Positions 51,343 through 60,826 are shown, counted from the first letter of the stretch. The stretch: 64,000 nucleotides of DNA from Bryobacterales bacterium (GCA_020854055.1 JADZGD010000044.1:1-64000), one strand, 5' to 3'. Numbers and translations are program-made. Notes: generated by a model from the letters alone, not told the origin.

Positions 51343-52133
51343 CGGCCTTGTGTCCTCTGCCGGCGGGCTTCGTAGAGCAGGATTGTGGCGGCCATAGCGG
51401 CATTCAGGCTCTCCACGCCGAGGGTGGGAATTCGAATGTCAATGGCCGCCGCGCGCAACTGCTCGCTCACGCCGCCGCCCTCGCCGCCGATGATGAAGGC
51501 AGCCTCGCCGGTCAGATCCAGCTTGTCGATGGTATTTCCGGCGCCGGGCATGGCGGCATAAACCGCGAGGCGCCGTTGCCGGATGGCGGCGAGAGCCGAG
51601 GCGGCATCCACGGCGACGGCGACCGGCAGGCGGAATATGCTGCCCGCGGAGGCGCGGATCGCCTTGGGATTATACGGATTGGCCGAACCCTTGATGGCGA
51701 TGACGCCGCTGGCGCCGAAGGCTTCGGCCGCGCGAATCATCGTGCCCAGGTTGCCCGGGTCCTGAATGCCATCCAGCACCAGCAGCGGCGCGCGCCGGCC
51801 AAATACCTGTTCCAGACGCCACGATGGTGGACGAACCAGCGCCATTACGCCTTGATTGTTGGCGGTGGCGGAAATACGGCCGAACAGGTCGTCGTCCAGG
51901 CGCAACAGGCGGATGCCCGGACGCCCGCCAAGGCAGTTTTCGACGGTGGACGGAGCGGAGGAGGATGCCAGCACGGCGGAAACGTCGCAGGCGCTGCCGA
52001 GGGCCTCTTCCAGCAGGTGCCAGGTCTCGGCCACGCACAGTCCTCCGGCTGTCAGCGAACCCCGGCTGATCGCCTTTCGAATTTCCTTGAGCAGCCGGTT
52101 ATTTTCGCTCGTCAGTGTTTCGGCCGTGACCAT
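51339..52133 (-). CDS. TrmH/SpoU-family RNA 2'-O-methyltransferase
   Basis: The 264-residue SPOUT enzyme has motif 1 GNLGTMIRAAEAFGASGVIA (about 127-146), motif 2 AFIIGGEGGGVSEQL (about 212-226) and motif 3 IPTLGVESLNAAMAATILLY (about 235-254), and an N-terminal substrate-binding part (RGSLTAGGLCVAETWHLLEE). It methylates ribose in rRNA or tRNA. It is the upstream gene of rarA and diverges from ydcF. Confidence 0.9.
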   Translation of the reverse strand: MVTAETLTSENNRLLKEIRKAISRGSLTAGGLCVAETWHLLEEALGSACDVSAVLASSSAPSTVENCLGGRPGIRLLRLDDDLFGRISATANNQGVMALVRPPSWRLEQVFGRRAPLLVLDGIQDPGNLGTMIRAAEAFGASGVIAIKGSANPYNPKAIRASAGSIFRLPVAVAVDAASALAAIRQRRLAVYAAMPGAGNTIDKLDLTGEAAFIIGGEGGGVSEQLRAAAIDIRIPTLGVESLNAAMAATILLYEARRQRTQGR

Positions 52134-52179
52134 ACCATGCTGGATTCAGGCGTTTTCCTTGTTAGAATCATAGCTCAAG

Positions 52180-52767
52180 ATGAGACGTCTTCTCGTCTTT
52201 GCCGCGCTGGCGTTGACCCTTCTGGCAGTGGTGTTCATCGCTTCGGTGGCATTGGAAATTCAGCGCCAGTCCACGCGGGACGAAACGCATCCGGCCGACG
52301 TCATTGTGATTCTGGGAGCGGCCGAATACCGCGGCCGTCCGTCGCCGGTTCTGCGCGCGCGGCTGGACCACGCGTTGGTTCTGTTCCGGAAACGACTGGC
52401 TCCGCTGCTGCTGACGACAGGCGGCGCGGGCGGTGATCCGGTGTTTACCGAGGGCGAGGTGGGCCGGGCCTACCTGGTGCGCCAGGGTGTTCCTTCCGAG
52501 TCGATCATCGTTGAACCGGAAGGCGCCTCGACGGCTCAGAGCCTGGCGGCGGTGGCGGAGATCATGGACCGGATGAACCTTCATTCGTGCATCGTCGTTA
52601 GCGACGGGTACCACATTTTCCGGGTGAAGCGGATGCTTCAGTCACGCGGAATGGTGGTATACGGATCCCCCCGGCCGGCGGCGCCACGCTATGATGTGCG
52701 GGCCTGGTGGCTGTATATTCGCCAGGCGGTGGGTTACGGACTCTGGCGATTGAACATCAATATTTGA
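52180..52767 (+). CDS. YdcF/SanA-family protein (DUF218)
   Basis: The 195-residue protein has an N-terminal signal anchor (about 3-25) and the DUF218 core: DVIVILGAAEYRGRPSPVLR, LLTTGGAGGDPVFTEGEVGR, PEGASTAQSLAAVAEIMDRM, and VVSDGYHIFRVKRML. The family is linked to envelope biogenesis and vancomycin resistance (SanA) without a defined reaction. Single-gene unit. Confidence 0.86.
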   Translation: MRRLLVFAALALTLLAVVFIASVALEIQRQSTRDETHPADVIVILGAAEYRGRPSPVLRARLDHALVLFRKRLAPLLLTTGGAGGDPVFTEGEVGRAYLVRQGVPSESIIVEPEGASTAQSLAAVAEIMDRMNLHSCIVVSDGYHIFRVKRMLQSRGMVVYGSPRPAAPRYDVRAWWLYIRQAVGYGLWRLNINI

Positions 52768-52813
52768 TATCGCCAGATCTCATATCGCCGGCCGGCGCGG
52801 ATGGGGAAGCAGG

Positions 52814-53578
52814 TCAGAGTTTCAGCAGGGAGCGGAGCCGTTTGGTCTGGACGCGGCTGACCGGAATCTCTGTCTGACGTTTGTCTTCCATCTTCAGTTG
52901 ATAGCTGGACTTGAACCAGGGAATCACTTCTTTGATCCGGTTGATGTTTACCAGGTAAGACCGGTGAACCCGCCAGAAGGTCTCGGCATCGAGGTTCGAT
53001 TGCAACTCCTCGATGGTGCGGTAGTTGGACTGCCCTTCAAGTGAAGTGGTGACCACGGTGATCAGTCCGTCGTCGATGGTGACATAAATCACGTCCTGGG
53101 CATCGACGATAAAGTTCCGGTTGGCCGATTTGACCAGCAGTTTGGTCCGCTGGGGCACGGAGCGCGGCGAACCCGGCGCGGGGGTGGCGGCTTCGGCGCG
53201 TTTGTCGCGCTCCTGAATGGCGTTGCGGGCGCGTTCGATGGTCTCCTGCAGCCGTTCCCGCTCCACCGGTTTGAGGATGTAATCCATCGCCTCCAGATGA
53301 AACGCCTCCACCGCATATTGATCGTAGGCGGTGGCGAGAATGAAGCGCGGCAGGGGAACGTTGCGCTGGCGCAGGCTGCGGATCACGCCCATGCCATCCA
53401 GGCCGGGCATCTGTACGTCGAGAAAAACGAGTTCCGGCTCCATTTCCTCGATTAGCCGGACGGCTTCAAGGCCATTGGAGGCGCTGGCGATTACATCGAT
53501 ATCGGGATATTCCTTGAGAAGGTAAGCGAGTTCGTCAGAAGCCAGTTTTTCATCGTCAACCAGGATTGTGCTGATCAT
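52814..53578 (-). CDS. LytTR-family response regulator
   Basis: The 254-residue protein has a receiver domain (acidic Asp9, phosphoacceptor Asp54 in LVFLDVQMPGLDG, Lys104 in YILKPVERER), a linker of about 30 residues and a LytTR DNA-binding domain (about 145-250: NFIVDAQDVIYVTIDDGLIT, RVHRSYLVNINRIKEVIPWF). It is the expected partner class for LytS-type kinases; the only one in this window is at 25367-26683. A TATACT -10-like element (minus strand) lies just upstream. The gap 53579-53871 contains no other feature. Confidence 0.9.
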   Translation of the reverse strand: MISTILVDDEKLASDELAYLLKEYPDIDVIASASNGLEAVRLIEEMEPELVFLDVQMPGLDGMGVIRSLRQRNVPLPRFILATAYDQYAVEAFHLEAMDYILKPVERERLQETIERARNAIQERDKRAEAATPAPGSPRSVPQRTKLLVKSANRNFIVDAQDVIYVTIDDGLITVVTTSLEGQSNYRTIEELQSNLDAETFWRVHRSYLVNINRIKEVIPWFKSSYQLKMEDKRQTEIPVSRVQTKRLRSLLKL

Positions 53579-53871
53579 CGGATTCGCGGTTCCCAGCTCG
53601 AAATGCTAGTATATCATTTAGGTAATCTGAATCTTGTTTTCGCCTGTTTTTCGGCCCTAGCCGGCGAAGGTTTCTCTCCGCTGAGTGCGCCCCAGGCTTG
53701 CCCGGCTTAGTCTTTCCGGCCGGGCCGGACTTCAGCCGGGTGGCGCAGAAGCCGAGCGGCGTCGTCCGGTCCGGGTTGGAGAACTTCCAGTCCGGCGCTT
53801 GCTTGTCGATCCTTTCGCGTTCGCGCGCGAAGCGGATCCCGGGAGACGGCGGATGGAAGGAGAATTGGAGA

Positions 53872-55191
53872 TTGTCCACTACAGAGAATGTTCGTATCGC
53901 GCCGCCGGAGGGAAAGCTTGGAATCCTCACTCCCGGCATGGGTGCGGTTGCTACCACTTTCCTTGCCGGCGTGGAGGCGGTTCGTAGAGGGCTGGGCCTG
54001 CCGATCGGCTCGTTGACGCAACTGGCCACGATCCGGCTGGGAAAGCGGACCGACAATCGAAGTCCGATGATCAAGGACTTCGTGCCCCTGGCCAGTCTTG
54101 ACGATCTGGTGTTTGCGGGATGGGACATTTACGAGGACGACGCCTACCAAACCGCCGTTAAAGCCGGTGTGCTCGATCGTCCGCTGCTCGATCAGCTCAA
54201 AGATCACCTGAGCGCGATCCGTCCGATGAAGGCGGTTTTCGACCACGACTATGTGCGGCTGATCGACGGACCCAACGTGAAGCAGGGTGCGTCCAAGATG
54301 GAAAAGACGGAGATGTTGATGGATGACATCGCTGCGTTCCGCAAGAATACGGGTGTGGCCCGCACCATCATGCTGTGGTGTGGATCGACCGAGGTCTTCC
54401 ACAGGCCGGCAGCCGTTCACCAGAGCCTGGCCGAATTTGAAAAGGGCCTGGCGGCAAACGATCCGGAGATTTCGCCCAGCCAGATGTACGCGTATGCGGC
54501 GTTGAAATCCGGTGTTCCGTTCGCCAATGGCGCGCCGAATCTGACGACCGAGGTTCCGGCGCTGCTGGAACTGGCGCGGGATCGCCAGTTGCCGATCGCG
54601 GGTAAGGATTTCAAGACCGGCCAGACGTTCATGAAGACGCTGCTGGCGCCCGGCCTGAAGGCGCGGATGCTCGGCGTGCGCGGCTGGTACTCGACCAACA
54701 TTCTGGGCAATCGCGACGGTGAAGTGCTCGAGGACCCCGGCTCTTTCAAGTCGAAGGAAGAGACCAAGCTCAGCGTGCTCGGCACCATCTTTCAGCCCGA
54801 GTTGTATCCCATGCTTTACAAGGACCTGTATCATTTGGTCCGCATCAACTACTATCCGCCGCGCGGCGATGCCAAGGAAGGCTGGGACAACATCGACATA
54901 TTCGGATGGCTGGGCTATCCGATGCAGATCAAGATCGATTTCCTGTGCCGCGACTCGATCCTGGCGGCGCCGGTTGCGCTGGACATCGTGCTGTTCCTCG
55001 ACCTGGCGCAGCGGGCCGGAATGCGCGGCATTCAGGAGTGGATGTCTTTCTACTTCAAGGCGCCGCTAACGGCTCCGGGCCTGTATCCGGAGCACGACAT
55101 CTTTATTCAGCTGATGAAGCTAAAAAACACCCTGCGCTGGATGCGAGGCGAAGATCTGATCACGCATCTGGGGCTGGAATATTACGACTAG
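53872..55191 (+). CDS. ino1: Inositol-3-phosphate synthase
   Basis: The 439-residue protein from TTG 53872 (AAGGAG upstream) opens with the Rossmann motif KLGILTPGMGAVATTFLAG and has the family signatures GKDFKTGQTFMKTLLAPGLK and GWYSTNILGNRDGEVL, and SKEETKLSVLGTIFQPELYP. It converts glucose-6-phosphate to 1D-myo-inositol 3-phosphate with NAD, the first step of inositol and inositol-lipid synthesis. An earlier in-frame ATG at 53698 adds about 58 residues without similarity. An epimerase gene follows 60 bases later. Confidence 0.93.
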   Translation: MSTTENVRIAPPEGKLGILTPGMGAVATTFLAGVEAVRRGLGLPIGSLTQLATIRLGKRTDNRSPMIKDFVPLASLDDLVFAGWDIYEDDAYQTAVKAGVLDRPLLDQLKDHLSAIRPMKAVFDHDYVRLIDGPNVKQGASKMEKTEMLMDDIAAFRKNTGVARTIMLWCGSTEVFHRPAAVHQSLAEFEKGLAANDPEISPSQMYAYAALKSGVPFANGAPNLTTEVPALLELARDRQLPIAGKDFKTGQTFMKTLLAPGLKARMLGVRGWYSTNILGNRDGEVLEDPGSFKSKEETKLSVLGTIFQPELYPMLYKDLYHLVRINYYPPRGDAKEGWDNIDIFGWLGYPMQIKIDFLCRDSILAAPVALDIVLFLDLAQRAGMRGIQEWMSFYFKAPLTAPGLYPEHDIFIQLMKLKNTLRWMRGEDLITHLGLEYYD

Positions 55192-55251
55192 TGTGGTTTC
55201 GGGACCGGGCGCGTTGACGTCCGGTCCAGTATTGCAATTCGGATATCACCC

Positions 55252-56265
55252 ATGAAAGTCCTGGTCATTGGTGGAACCCTCTTCATCGGGCGAACTCTCG
55301 TTGCCGAACTTTTGAAGGCCGGCCACGAGGTTCATATCCTTCATAGAAAGCCCGAACATGATCTCGGGAAAAAAGTGGTCAACGTGATGGCTGACCGCAA
55401 CGATCCCGAGTCCCTGAAGACAGTCCTGTGCGGCGCCGGTTACGAAGTGGTGTACGACAACGTATACGACTGGGAACGCGGCACCACGGCCGCTCACGTC
55501 GAGGCGACGGCTCGCTACTGCGGCGACCGGTTGCGGCGCTACGTCTTTATGTCCAGCGTCGCCGCGTATGGCGACGGGCTGAATCATCACGAGGGCGACG
55601 CGCTCGCTCCCGATAACCATCCGGATGCCTATGTGCGCAACAAGGCGATGTCGGAGCGGGCACTGTTCCGCCTCCACCAGCGCAACGGATTTCCGGTGGT
55701 GACGATTCGTCCTCCCTTTGTTTACGGACCCGGCAATCCCTTTTACCGCGAGGCATTTTTCTGGGATCGCCTGAGGGACAACCGGCCGATCCTGCTGCCG
55801 GGCGATGGCCGCCGCCTGATGCAGTTCGCCTATGTGAAGGACCTGGTGACGGCGCTGCTCAAGACGTTGGATAAGCCCGCGGCGGTGGGTCATGCCTTTA
55901 ACATCTCCAACGCCCGTCCGGTGACGCAGGCCGATCTGGTCACCAGCCTGGCCGAGGCGGCCGGCAAGAAGGCGCAAGTGGTCCGGGTTCCGCGTGAACG
56001 CATCATTCATGCCGGCGGGAACCCGATGGCGCCTCCGCTTTACTTCGGTGTTTACTACGATCTGCCGCCGGTCACCATGGTGATCACCAAGGCGCAGCGG
56101 GTGCTGGAGTTCAAACCCACCGGGTTTTCGGACGGGCTCAAGGAGACCTTCCGCTGGTATTGCCGGCACTGGCAGAAGCGGAAGATCGACTACGGCTTCG
56201 AGGATTCGCTATTGCCCTATGCGCAGCCGGCAGGCATCGAAAAAGCCGCCATGGTGGTGCGCTGA
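55252..56265 (+). CDS. NAD-dependent epimerase/dehydratase (extended SDR)
   Basis: The 337-residue protein has MKVLVIGGTLFIGRTLVAEL (GGTxFxG, about 7-13), the active-site YVRNKAMSE (YxxxK, about 125-133), and VTIRPPFVYGPGNPFYREAF. The form resembles bacterial NAD-dependent epimerases close to the chloroplast-RNA-binding-protein/CSP41 group. Substrate unknown; neighbouring inositol synthase suggests sugar or inositol chemistry. Between its predecessor and it, GGACCGG...CCGGTCC (55202-55227) forms a hairpin. Confidence 0.85.
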   Translation: MKVLVIGGTLFIGRTLVAELLKAGHEVHILHRKPEHDLGKKVVNVMADRNDPESLKTVLCGAGYEVVYDNVYDWERGTTAAHVEATARYCGDRLRRYVFMSSVAAYGDGLNHHEGDALAPDNHPDAYVRNKAMSERALFRLHQRNGFPVVTIRPPFVYGPGNPFYREAFFWDRLRDNRPILLPGDGRRLMQFAYVKDLVTALLKTLDKPAAVGHAFNISNARPVTQADLVTSLAEAAGKKAQVVRVPRERIIHAGGNPMAPPLYFGVYYDLPPVTMVITKAQRVLEFKPTGFSDGLKETFRWYCRHWQKRKIDYGFEDSLLPYAQPAGIEKAAMVVR

Positions 56266-56374
56266 GCTTTGCCGGCGCTCAGCGCGCCGGATCACCCGAT
56301 TCCGCCCGCGGCAACTCAGGCCCGAATTCGCAGCCGCCAACGGCGAAACGTCGCATCTGTTTCCCGTTTCGCCA

Positions 56375-56413
56375 TATAATCAGACAGTAAGCGGCAACTT
56401 CTGGACCCGCTTA
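56375..56413 (+). promoter_or_regulatory. Promoter -10 and inverted repeat before the 2-oxoacid oxidoreductase genes
   Basis: A perfect TATAAT lies at 56375-56380. Eight bases further, TAAGCGG (56388-56394) and CCGCTTA (56407-56413) form a perfect 7-bp inverted repeat that covers the expected transcription start and ends 11 bases before the ATG (56425). No clear -35 element is present, so an activator may be needed. Confidence 0.5.
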
Positions 56414-56424
56414 TCGAGTAATCC

Positions 56425-58269
56425 ATGTCGACTTCCGAAATGACTTCCGTCGCGTCTTCCGCCGGTTCCTTGCAGCAGCGTGTGATCAACGATTTTTCCA
56501 TTCAGGTCGCCACCGTCAATGGCTCCGGCAGTCAGACCGCGAACAACGTGTTGATGCGAGCCATCTTTCAGATGGGAGTGCCGATTTCGGGGAAGAATAT
56601 GTTCCCTTCCAATATCGCCGGCCTTCCCACCTGGTTCACCATCCGCGCCAGCAAGCACGGTTGGATCGCCCGCAAGAAAGAGATCGACGTCCTGGTGGCG
56701 ATGAATCCGGAAACGGCGCGTGAGGACGTGATGAGCCTGGCCCCGGGATCGGTGGCCGTCTACGACGAGATGCTGAGGCTGAAGGAGCTTCGCAGCGACA
56801 TCCACTTTTATCCGGTGCCGTTCGACAAGCTGGTGACTCCGGTGTGTCCGAACGCGAAGTTGCGCAAACTGGTGCGCAACATGATTTATGACGGCGTGGT
56901 GGCCTATCTTCTGGGTATCGACCTGGAGGAGATTCACAAGGCGCTGTTCAAACAGTTCGGCCCGCGCAAGGCGAAGGCCGCGGAGTTGAACTGGGCAGCC
57001 GTCCAAGCGGGTCATGAATACGCTACCGCGAACCTCACCAAGACGGATCCGTTCGCAATTGAACGAATGGATGGAAACCGGGGCAAAATCATCATCGACG
57101 GCAATACGGCCTGCGCGCTCGGCTGCGTGTTTGCCGGCGTGACGGTTGTTATCTGGTACCCGATCACCCCGTCCTCCTCGATGATGGAGGCGATGATCGG
57201 CTATTTGAAACGCTTCCGGATTGAACCGGAGACGGGCAGGTCAACCTACGCGGTGGTTCAGGCCGAGGACGAGCTGGCGGCGCTGGGGATGGTGATTGGC
57301 GCCGGTTGGGCGGGCGCCCGTTCGGTTACCGCCACCAGCGGGCCGGGCATCTCGTTGATGTCGGAGTTCACCGGACTCGGGTACTACGTCGAGGTTCCGG
57401 CGGTTATTTTCGACGTTCAACGGGCAGGGCCGTCAACGGGGCTTCCGACGCGCACGATGCAGGGCGACCTTCTGAAAAACGCGCTGCTGTCACACGGCGA
57501 TACGCGCCACCCGATGCTGTTTCCCTCCTCGCCGGAGGAGTGTTTCTCGCTGGCGCAGGACGCTTTCAACCTGGCTGAGTTCTTCCAGACGCCCCTGTTC
57601 GTGATGACGGATCTCGACCTGGGCATGAATAACTGGATGGCCGACCAGTTCGAGTATCCAACCGAGCCGATCTCGCGCGGCAAGGTATTGAATGCCGAGG
57701 ATCTGAAGCGGCTGGGCGGCTTTGCGCGCTACCGCGACGTGGATGGGGATGGAGTGGGTTATCGAACCCTGCCCGGCACCAACCACCCCAGCGCGGCCTG
57801 GTTTGCCCGCGGCTCCGGACACAACGATAAGGCCCAGTACAGCGAGCGCGAAGACGATTACATCGACAACATGAATCGCCTGCGCCACAAGTTCGATGAG
57901 ATGAAGAAGCACGTTCCGCCGCCTGAAGTGGTGCTGAACGAAAAGGCCGACATCGGCATTGTCTGCTGTGGGACCTCACGCTGGGGCGCCGAGGAGAGCC
58001 GCGACCAGTTGAAGCGCGAGTATGGGCTGGAGACCAGCTATTTGCGGCTGAAAGCCTATCCGTTCGGCGAGGAGCTGAATGCCTTCATCGCCCGCCACTC
58101 GCGAGTCTATGTGATCGACCAGAATCGTGACGGCCAGTTACTGGAGCTGATGCGGCTCGATTTTACGGCCGAAGAGATCAGCCGGCTGCGCAGCGTCCGC
58201 TACTATGGCGGATTGCCGCTGGATGCCCGCACGATTACCGGCGAGATTGTTGGTCAGGAGGGATTATGA
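56425..58269 (+). CDS. korA: 2-oxoacid:acceptor oxidoreductase subunit alpha (gamma-alpha fusion)
   Basis: The 614-residue protein joins a gamma domain (about 25-185: VATVNGSGSQTANNVLMRAI, GLPTWFTIRASKHGWIARKK) to the alpha/TPP-pyrimidine domain (about 205-600: IIDGNTACALGCVFAGVTVV, YPITPSSSMMEAMIGY, SGPGISLMSEFTGLGYYVEV). This is the KorA/OorA type that splits 2-oxoglutarate or other 2-oxoacids with ferredoxin as acceptor. It overlaps the beta-subunit gene by four bases. Which oxoacid is used cannot be told. Confidence 0.9.
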   Translation: MSTSEMTSVASSAGSLQQRVINDFSIQVATVNGSGSQTANNVLMRAIFQMGVPISGKNMFPSNIAGLPTWFTIRASKHGWIARKKEIDVLVAMNPETAREDVMSLAPGSVAVYDEMLRLKELRSDIHFYPVPFDKLVTPVCPNAKLRKLVRNMIYDGVVAYLLGIDLEEIHKALFKQFGPRKAKAAELNWAAVQAGHEYATANLTKTDPFAIERMDGNRGKIIIDGNTACALGCVFAGVTVVIWYPITPSSSMMEAMIGYLKRFRIEPETGRSTYAVVQAEDELAALGMVIGAGWAGARSVTATSGPGISLMSEFTGLGYYVEVPAVIFDVQRAGPSTGLPTRTMQGDLLKNALLSHGDTRHPMLFPSSPEECFSLAQDAFNLAEFFQTPLFVMTDLDLGMNNWMADQFEYPTEPISRGKVLNAEDLKRLGGFARYRDVDGDGVGYRTLPGTNHPSAAWFARGSGHNDKAQYSEREDDYIDNMNRLRHKFDEMKKHVPPPEVVLNEKADIGIVCCGTSRWGAEESRDQLKREYGLETSYLRLKAYPFGEELNAFIARHSRVYVIDQNRDGQLLELMRLDFTAEEISRLRSVRYYGGLPLDARTITGEIVGQEGL

Positions 58270-59309
58270 GTACCACCAGTTCCCCGGCGGTGAAGAAGCA
58301 GAACCGTCTCGGCTTCGAGACGGCGGCCTACAAGGGTGGGCGCAGCACGCTGTGCGCCGGGTGCGGCCACAACGCCATCTCGGAACGGATCGTGGAGGTC
58401 TTTTACGAGATGGGCGTTCAGCCGTGGAACGTGGCGAAGTTTTCCGGCATCGGCTGTTCATCGAAGTCACCGGCCTACTTCCTCGGCATGTCGCACGGTT
58501 TCAATGCGGTACATGGCCGCGCGCCGGCCGTGGCAACCGGTGCGCTGCTGGCCAACCAGCACCTGACGGGAATCCTGGTCACCGGCGACGGCGATACCGC
58601 CTCGATCGGCATCGGGCATTTCATGCATCTTCTGCGGCGCAACCTGCCGCTGATCTACATTATCGAAGACAACGGGGTCTACGGCCTGACAAAGGGACAG
58701 TTTTCGGCCACCGCCGATGTCGGTTCCAAGACCAAGAGCGGGGTGGTGAACGAAATGCCTCCCATCGACTGCTGCATGCTGGGCATCGAGCTTGGCGCGA
58801 CGCTGGTGGCGCGTTCCTTCTCCGGCGACAAGCGCCAACTGGCAGCCATTCTCAAAGCCTGCATCGCGCATAAAGGGCTGAGCGTGGTGGACGTCATCAG
58901 CCCCTGTGTTACCTTCAACGATCACGAAGACTCGACCAAGAGCTACGCCTACATGAAGGAGCACGACGACCCGATCCACGATATTCACTTCGTCCCGTTT
59001 TTCGAAGACATCACGGTGGAGATTCCCGAGGGTGAAACGCGGGAAGTGACAATGCACGACGGCTCGCGGCTCCGGTTGCAAAAGCTGGGCGAGGATTATG
59101 ATCCCACCGACAAGATTGGCGCCATCAACGCATTGCACGCTTCGGCCAAGACCGGCAACGTGCTGACGGGCATTCTCTACTACGACGGCGGGCAGCCGGA
59201 CATGTTCGAGCAGCTTGGCATGGTGGACGAGCCACTGGCCACGCTGCCCGAGTCCCGGGTGCGGCCGCCGCGCGCGGCGCTCCAGACAGTGATGGAGGAG
59301 TTGAGCTAG
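58266..59309 (+). CDS. korB: 2-oxoacid:ferredoxin oxidoreductase subunit beta
   Basis: The 347-residue TPP-binding subunit has the first Fe-S/TPP-near Cys pair in CAGCGHNAISE (about 32-42), the TPP motif VTGDGDTASIGIGHF (GDG...N, about 100-114, ending with EDNGVYGLTKGQ) and a PC residue pattern in DVISPCVTFNDH. It pairs with the alpha subunit gene, which overlaps it. The enzyme links the TCA cycle to ferredoxin reduction in the cytoplasm. trmJ follows 8 bases later. Confidence 0.92.
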   Translation: MSTTSSPAVKKQNRLGFETAAYKGGRSTLCAGCGHNAISERIVEVFYEMGVQPWNVAKFSGIGCSSKSPAYFLGMSHGFNAVHGRAPAVATGALLANQHLTGILVTGDGDTASIGIGHFMHLLRRNLPLIYIIEDNGVYGLTKGQFSATADVGSKTKSGVVNEMPPIDCCMLGIELGATLVARSFSGDKRQLAAILKACIAHKGLSVVDVISPCVTFNDHEDSTKSYAYMKEHDDPIHDIHFVPFFEDITVEIPEGETREVTMHDGSRLRLQKLGEDYDPTDKIGAINALHASAKTGNVLTGILYYDGGQPDMFEQLGMVDEPLATLPESRVRPPRAALQTVMEELS

Positions 59310-59317
59310 AACCCCCG

Positions 59318-60037
59318 GTGCAGGAGAATCTGCGAGTCGTTCTGGTTTCGCCCCGCAATCCGCTGAATATCGGCGCGGCGGCGCGGGCGATGAGCAACTT
59401 CGGATTTGAGCACCTGCGTGTCGTCAATGCCTACGAGGTGGCGTTTCGCGAGGCGCGCTCGGCGGTAGGCGCCGGCGCGCTGATGGCCACGGCGGGCGAG
59501 TTTGGCAGCGTCGCCGCGGCGGTGGCCGACGCCGGCCTGGTGGTGGGGACGACCTCCATCGGCCACCGGCAACTGCAACATCCATTGCGCCGGTTGGAGC
59601 ATGGCGCCCGGCTGCTCAAGGAACACCTGGCGCGCGGGCCGGCGGCGTTGCTGTTCGGCTCGGAGAAGTTCGGGCTGTCGAATGACGACCTGAGCCATTG
59701 CCACTGGCTGATTCGCATTCCCACGCGCGAGGCTCACGGTTCGATGAACCTCGGCCAGTCCGTCTCCATCTGCCTCTATGAACTGATTCGCGAGAGCGCG
59801 GCCGAGCTCCGGCGGCCGAAGGCGGTGGCGCCTGCGGCGGCGGGCGAGATCAACCGGTTTGAGGATCTGTTGTTTGAGGCGCTGGAGGTCTCAGGCTATC
59901 TGAAGGAGCCGACGTCGGAATCGGCGCGCCGAAAGATCCGGCGCATGATCCGGCGGCTGAGGGCTTCCTCACACGAGGTGGAGTTGTGGCAGGGGATGAT
60001 GCGCCAGATCCTGTGGAAGATGAACAACCCCGGTTGA
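59318..60037 (+). CDS. trmJ: TrmJ-like tRNA (cytidine/uridine-2'-O-)-methyltransferase
   Basis: The 239-residue SPOUT protein starts at GTG 59318 and has motif 1 VVLVSPRNPLNIGAAARAMS (about 7-26), LLFGSEKFGLSNDDLSHC (about 109-126) and motif 3 HGSMNLGQSVSICLYELIRE (about 140-160). It methylates position 32 of tRNA in the usual family function. It is co-transcribed with the oxidoreductase genes and converges with thiD. Confidence 0.85.
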   Translation: MQENLRVVLVSPRNPLNIGAAARAMSNFGFEHLRVVNAYEVAFREARSAVGAGALMATAGEFGSVAAAVADAGLVVGTTSIGHRQLQHPLRRLEHGARLLKEHLARGPAALLFGSEKFGLSNDDLSHCHWLIRIPTREAHGSMNLGQSVSICLYELIRESAAELRRPKAVAPAAAGEINRFEDLLFEALEVSGYLKEPTSESARRKIRRMIRRLRASSHEVELWQGMMRQILWKMNNPG

Positions 60038-60043
60038 CGGCGG

Positions 60044-60826
60044 TTACCCGATGGGGGCGTGATGATTCACCGGGCCCGAGCCGTGGCCAAGGCCGGGGTT
60101 GGTGCGGATCGCCTCGGTAATGAAGCGTTTGGCGCGCTCCACCGCATCGTAGAGCGGCACACCCAGCGCCAGGGCGGCGGTAATGGCGGCCGAGTAGGTG
60201 CAACCGGTGCCGTGGGTGTGCGGCGTCTCAAACCGGGTGGCGCGGAATTCGCTCCAGCCGTGGTTGCTGTAAAGTACATCCACGGCCATTCCCTCCAGGT
60301 GACCGCCTTTGACCAGCACCGCCTTGCAGCCCGAACGCGCGATCCGGGCCGCGGCTTCGCGCATTGTCGCAAGGGAATCGACTTCCATCGACGCCAGTGC
60401 CGCGGCTTCGGGTAGATTCGGGGTGACCAGGGTGGCATGCGGCAGCAGGTGCTCCAGCATCGCCAGCCGGGCCGGTTCGCTCATCAGCGATGCCCCATGT
60501 TTGCTGATCATCACCGGATCAACCACCAGCGGAAAGCGGAACCAGCCGGCGATTGCCGCCACCGCGTCCACTACCGCCTCATCGCCGAGGGCCCCGGTCT
60601 TGGCCGCGGCTGGAGGCAGGTCTTCCAGTACGGCCTCCAGTTGCTGACTAACCAGTGTGGGGTCGAGAACGTGCACGCGATCCACCCGTAGCGTGTTTTG
60701 CACGGTGACGAGGGTGACTACCGCCTCGCCATACACGCCAAACTGATGGAATGTTTTGAGATCCGCCTGGATGCCCGCGCCCCCGCTCGGGTCCGAACCG
60801 GCGATGGTCAATGCAATTGAGGTCAT
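60044..60826 (-). CDS. thiD: Hydroxymethylpyrimidine/phosphomethylpyrimidine kinase
   Basis: From ATG 60826 the product is 260 residues, with the substrate-binding start TIAGSDPSGGAGIQADLKTF, VTPNLPEAAAL in the middle and the anion-hole Asp motif HTHGTGCTYSAAITAALALG (about 200-219), as in ThiD. It phosphorylates HMP and HMP-P for thiamine diphosphate, the cofactor of the neighbouring 2-oxoacid oxidoreductase. The first frame residue at 60847 adds seven residues without family similarity. It may be co-transcribed with the three upstream secreted-protein genes. Confidence 0.92.
   Translation of the reverse strand: MTSIALTIAGSDPSGGAGIQADLKTFHQFGVYGEAVVTLVTVQNTLRVDRVHVLDPTLVSQQLEAVLEDLPPAAAKTGALGDEAVVDAVAAIAGWFRFPLVVDPVMISKHGASLMSEPARLAMLEHLLPHATLVTPNLPEAAALASMEVDSLATMREAAARIARSGCKAVLVKGGHLEGMAVDVLYSNHGWSEFRATRFETPHTHGTGCTYSAAITAALALGVPLYDAVERAKRFITEAIRTNPGLGHGSGPVNHHAPIG

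Noticed and set aside
53698..53871. Upstream extension of inositol-3-phosphate synthase to ATG 53698
   Set aside because: The extra 58 residues have no similarity to the family and the TTG at 53872 has AAGGAG at a suitable distance.
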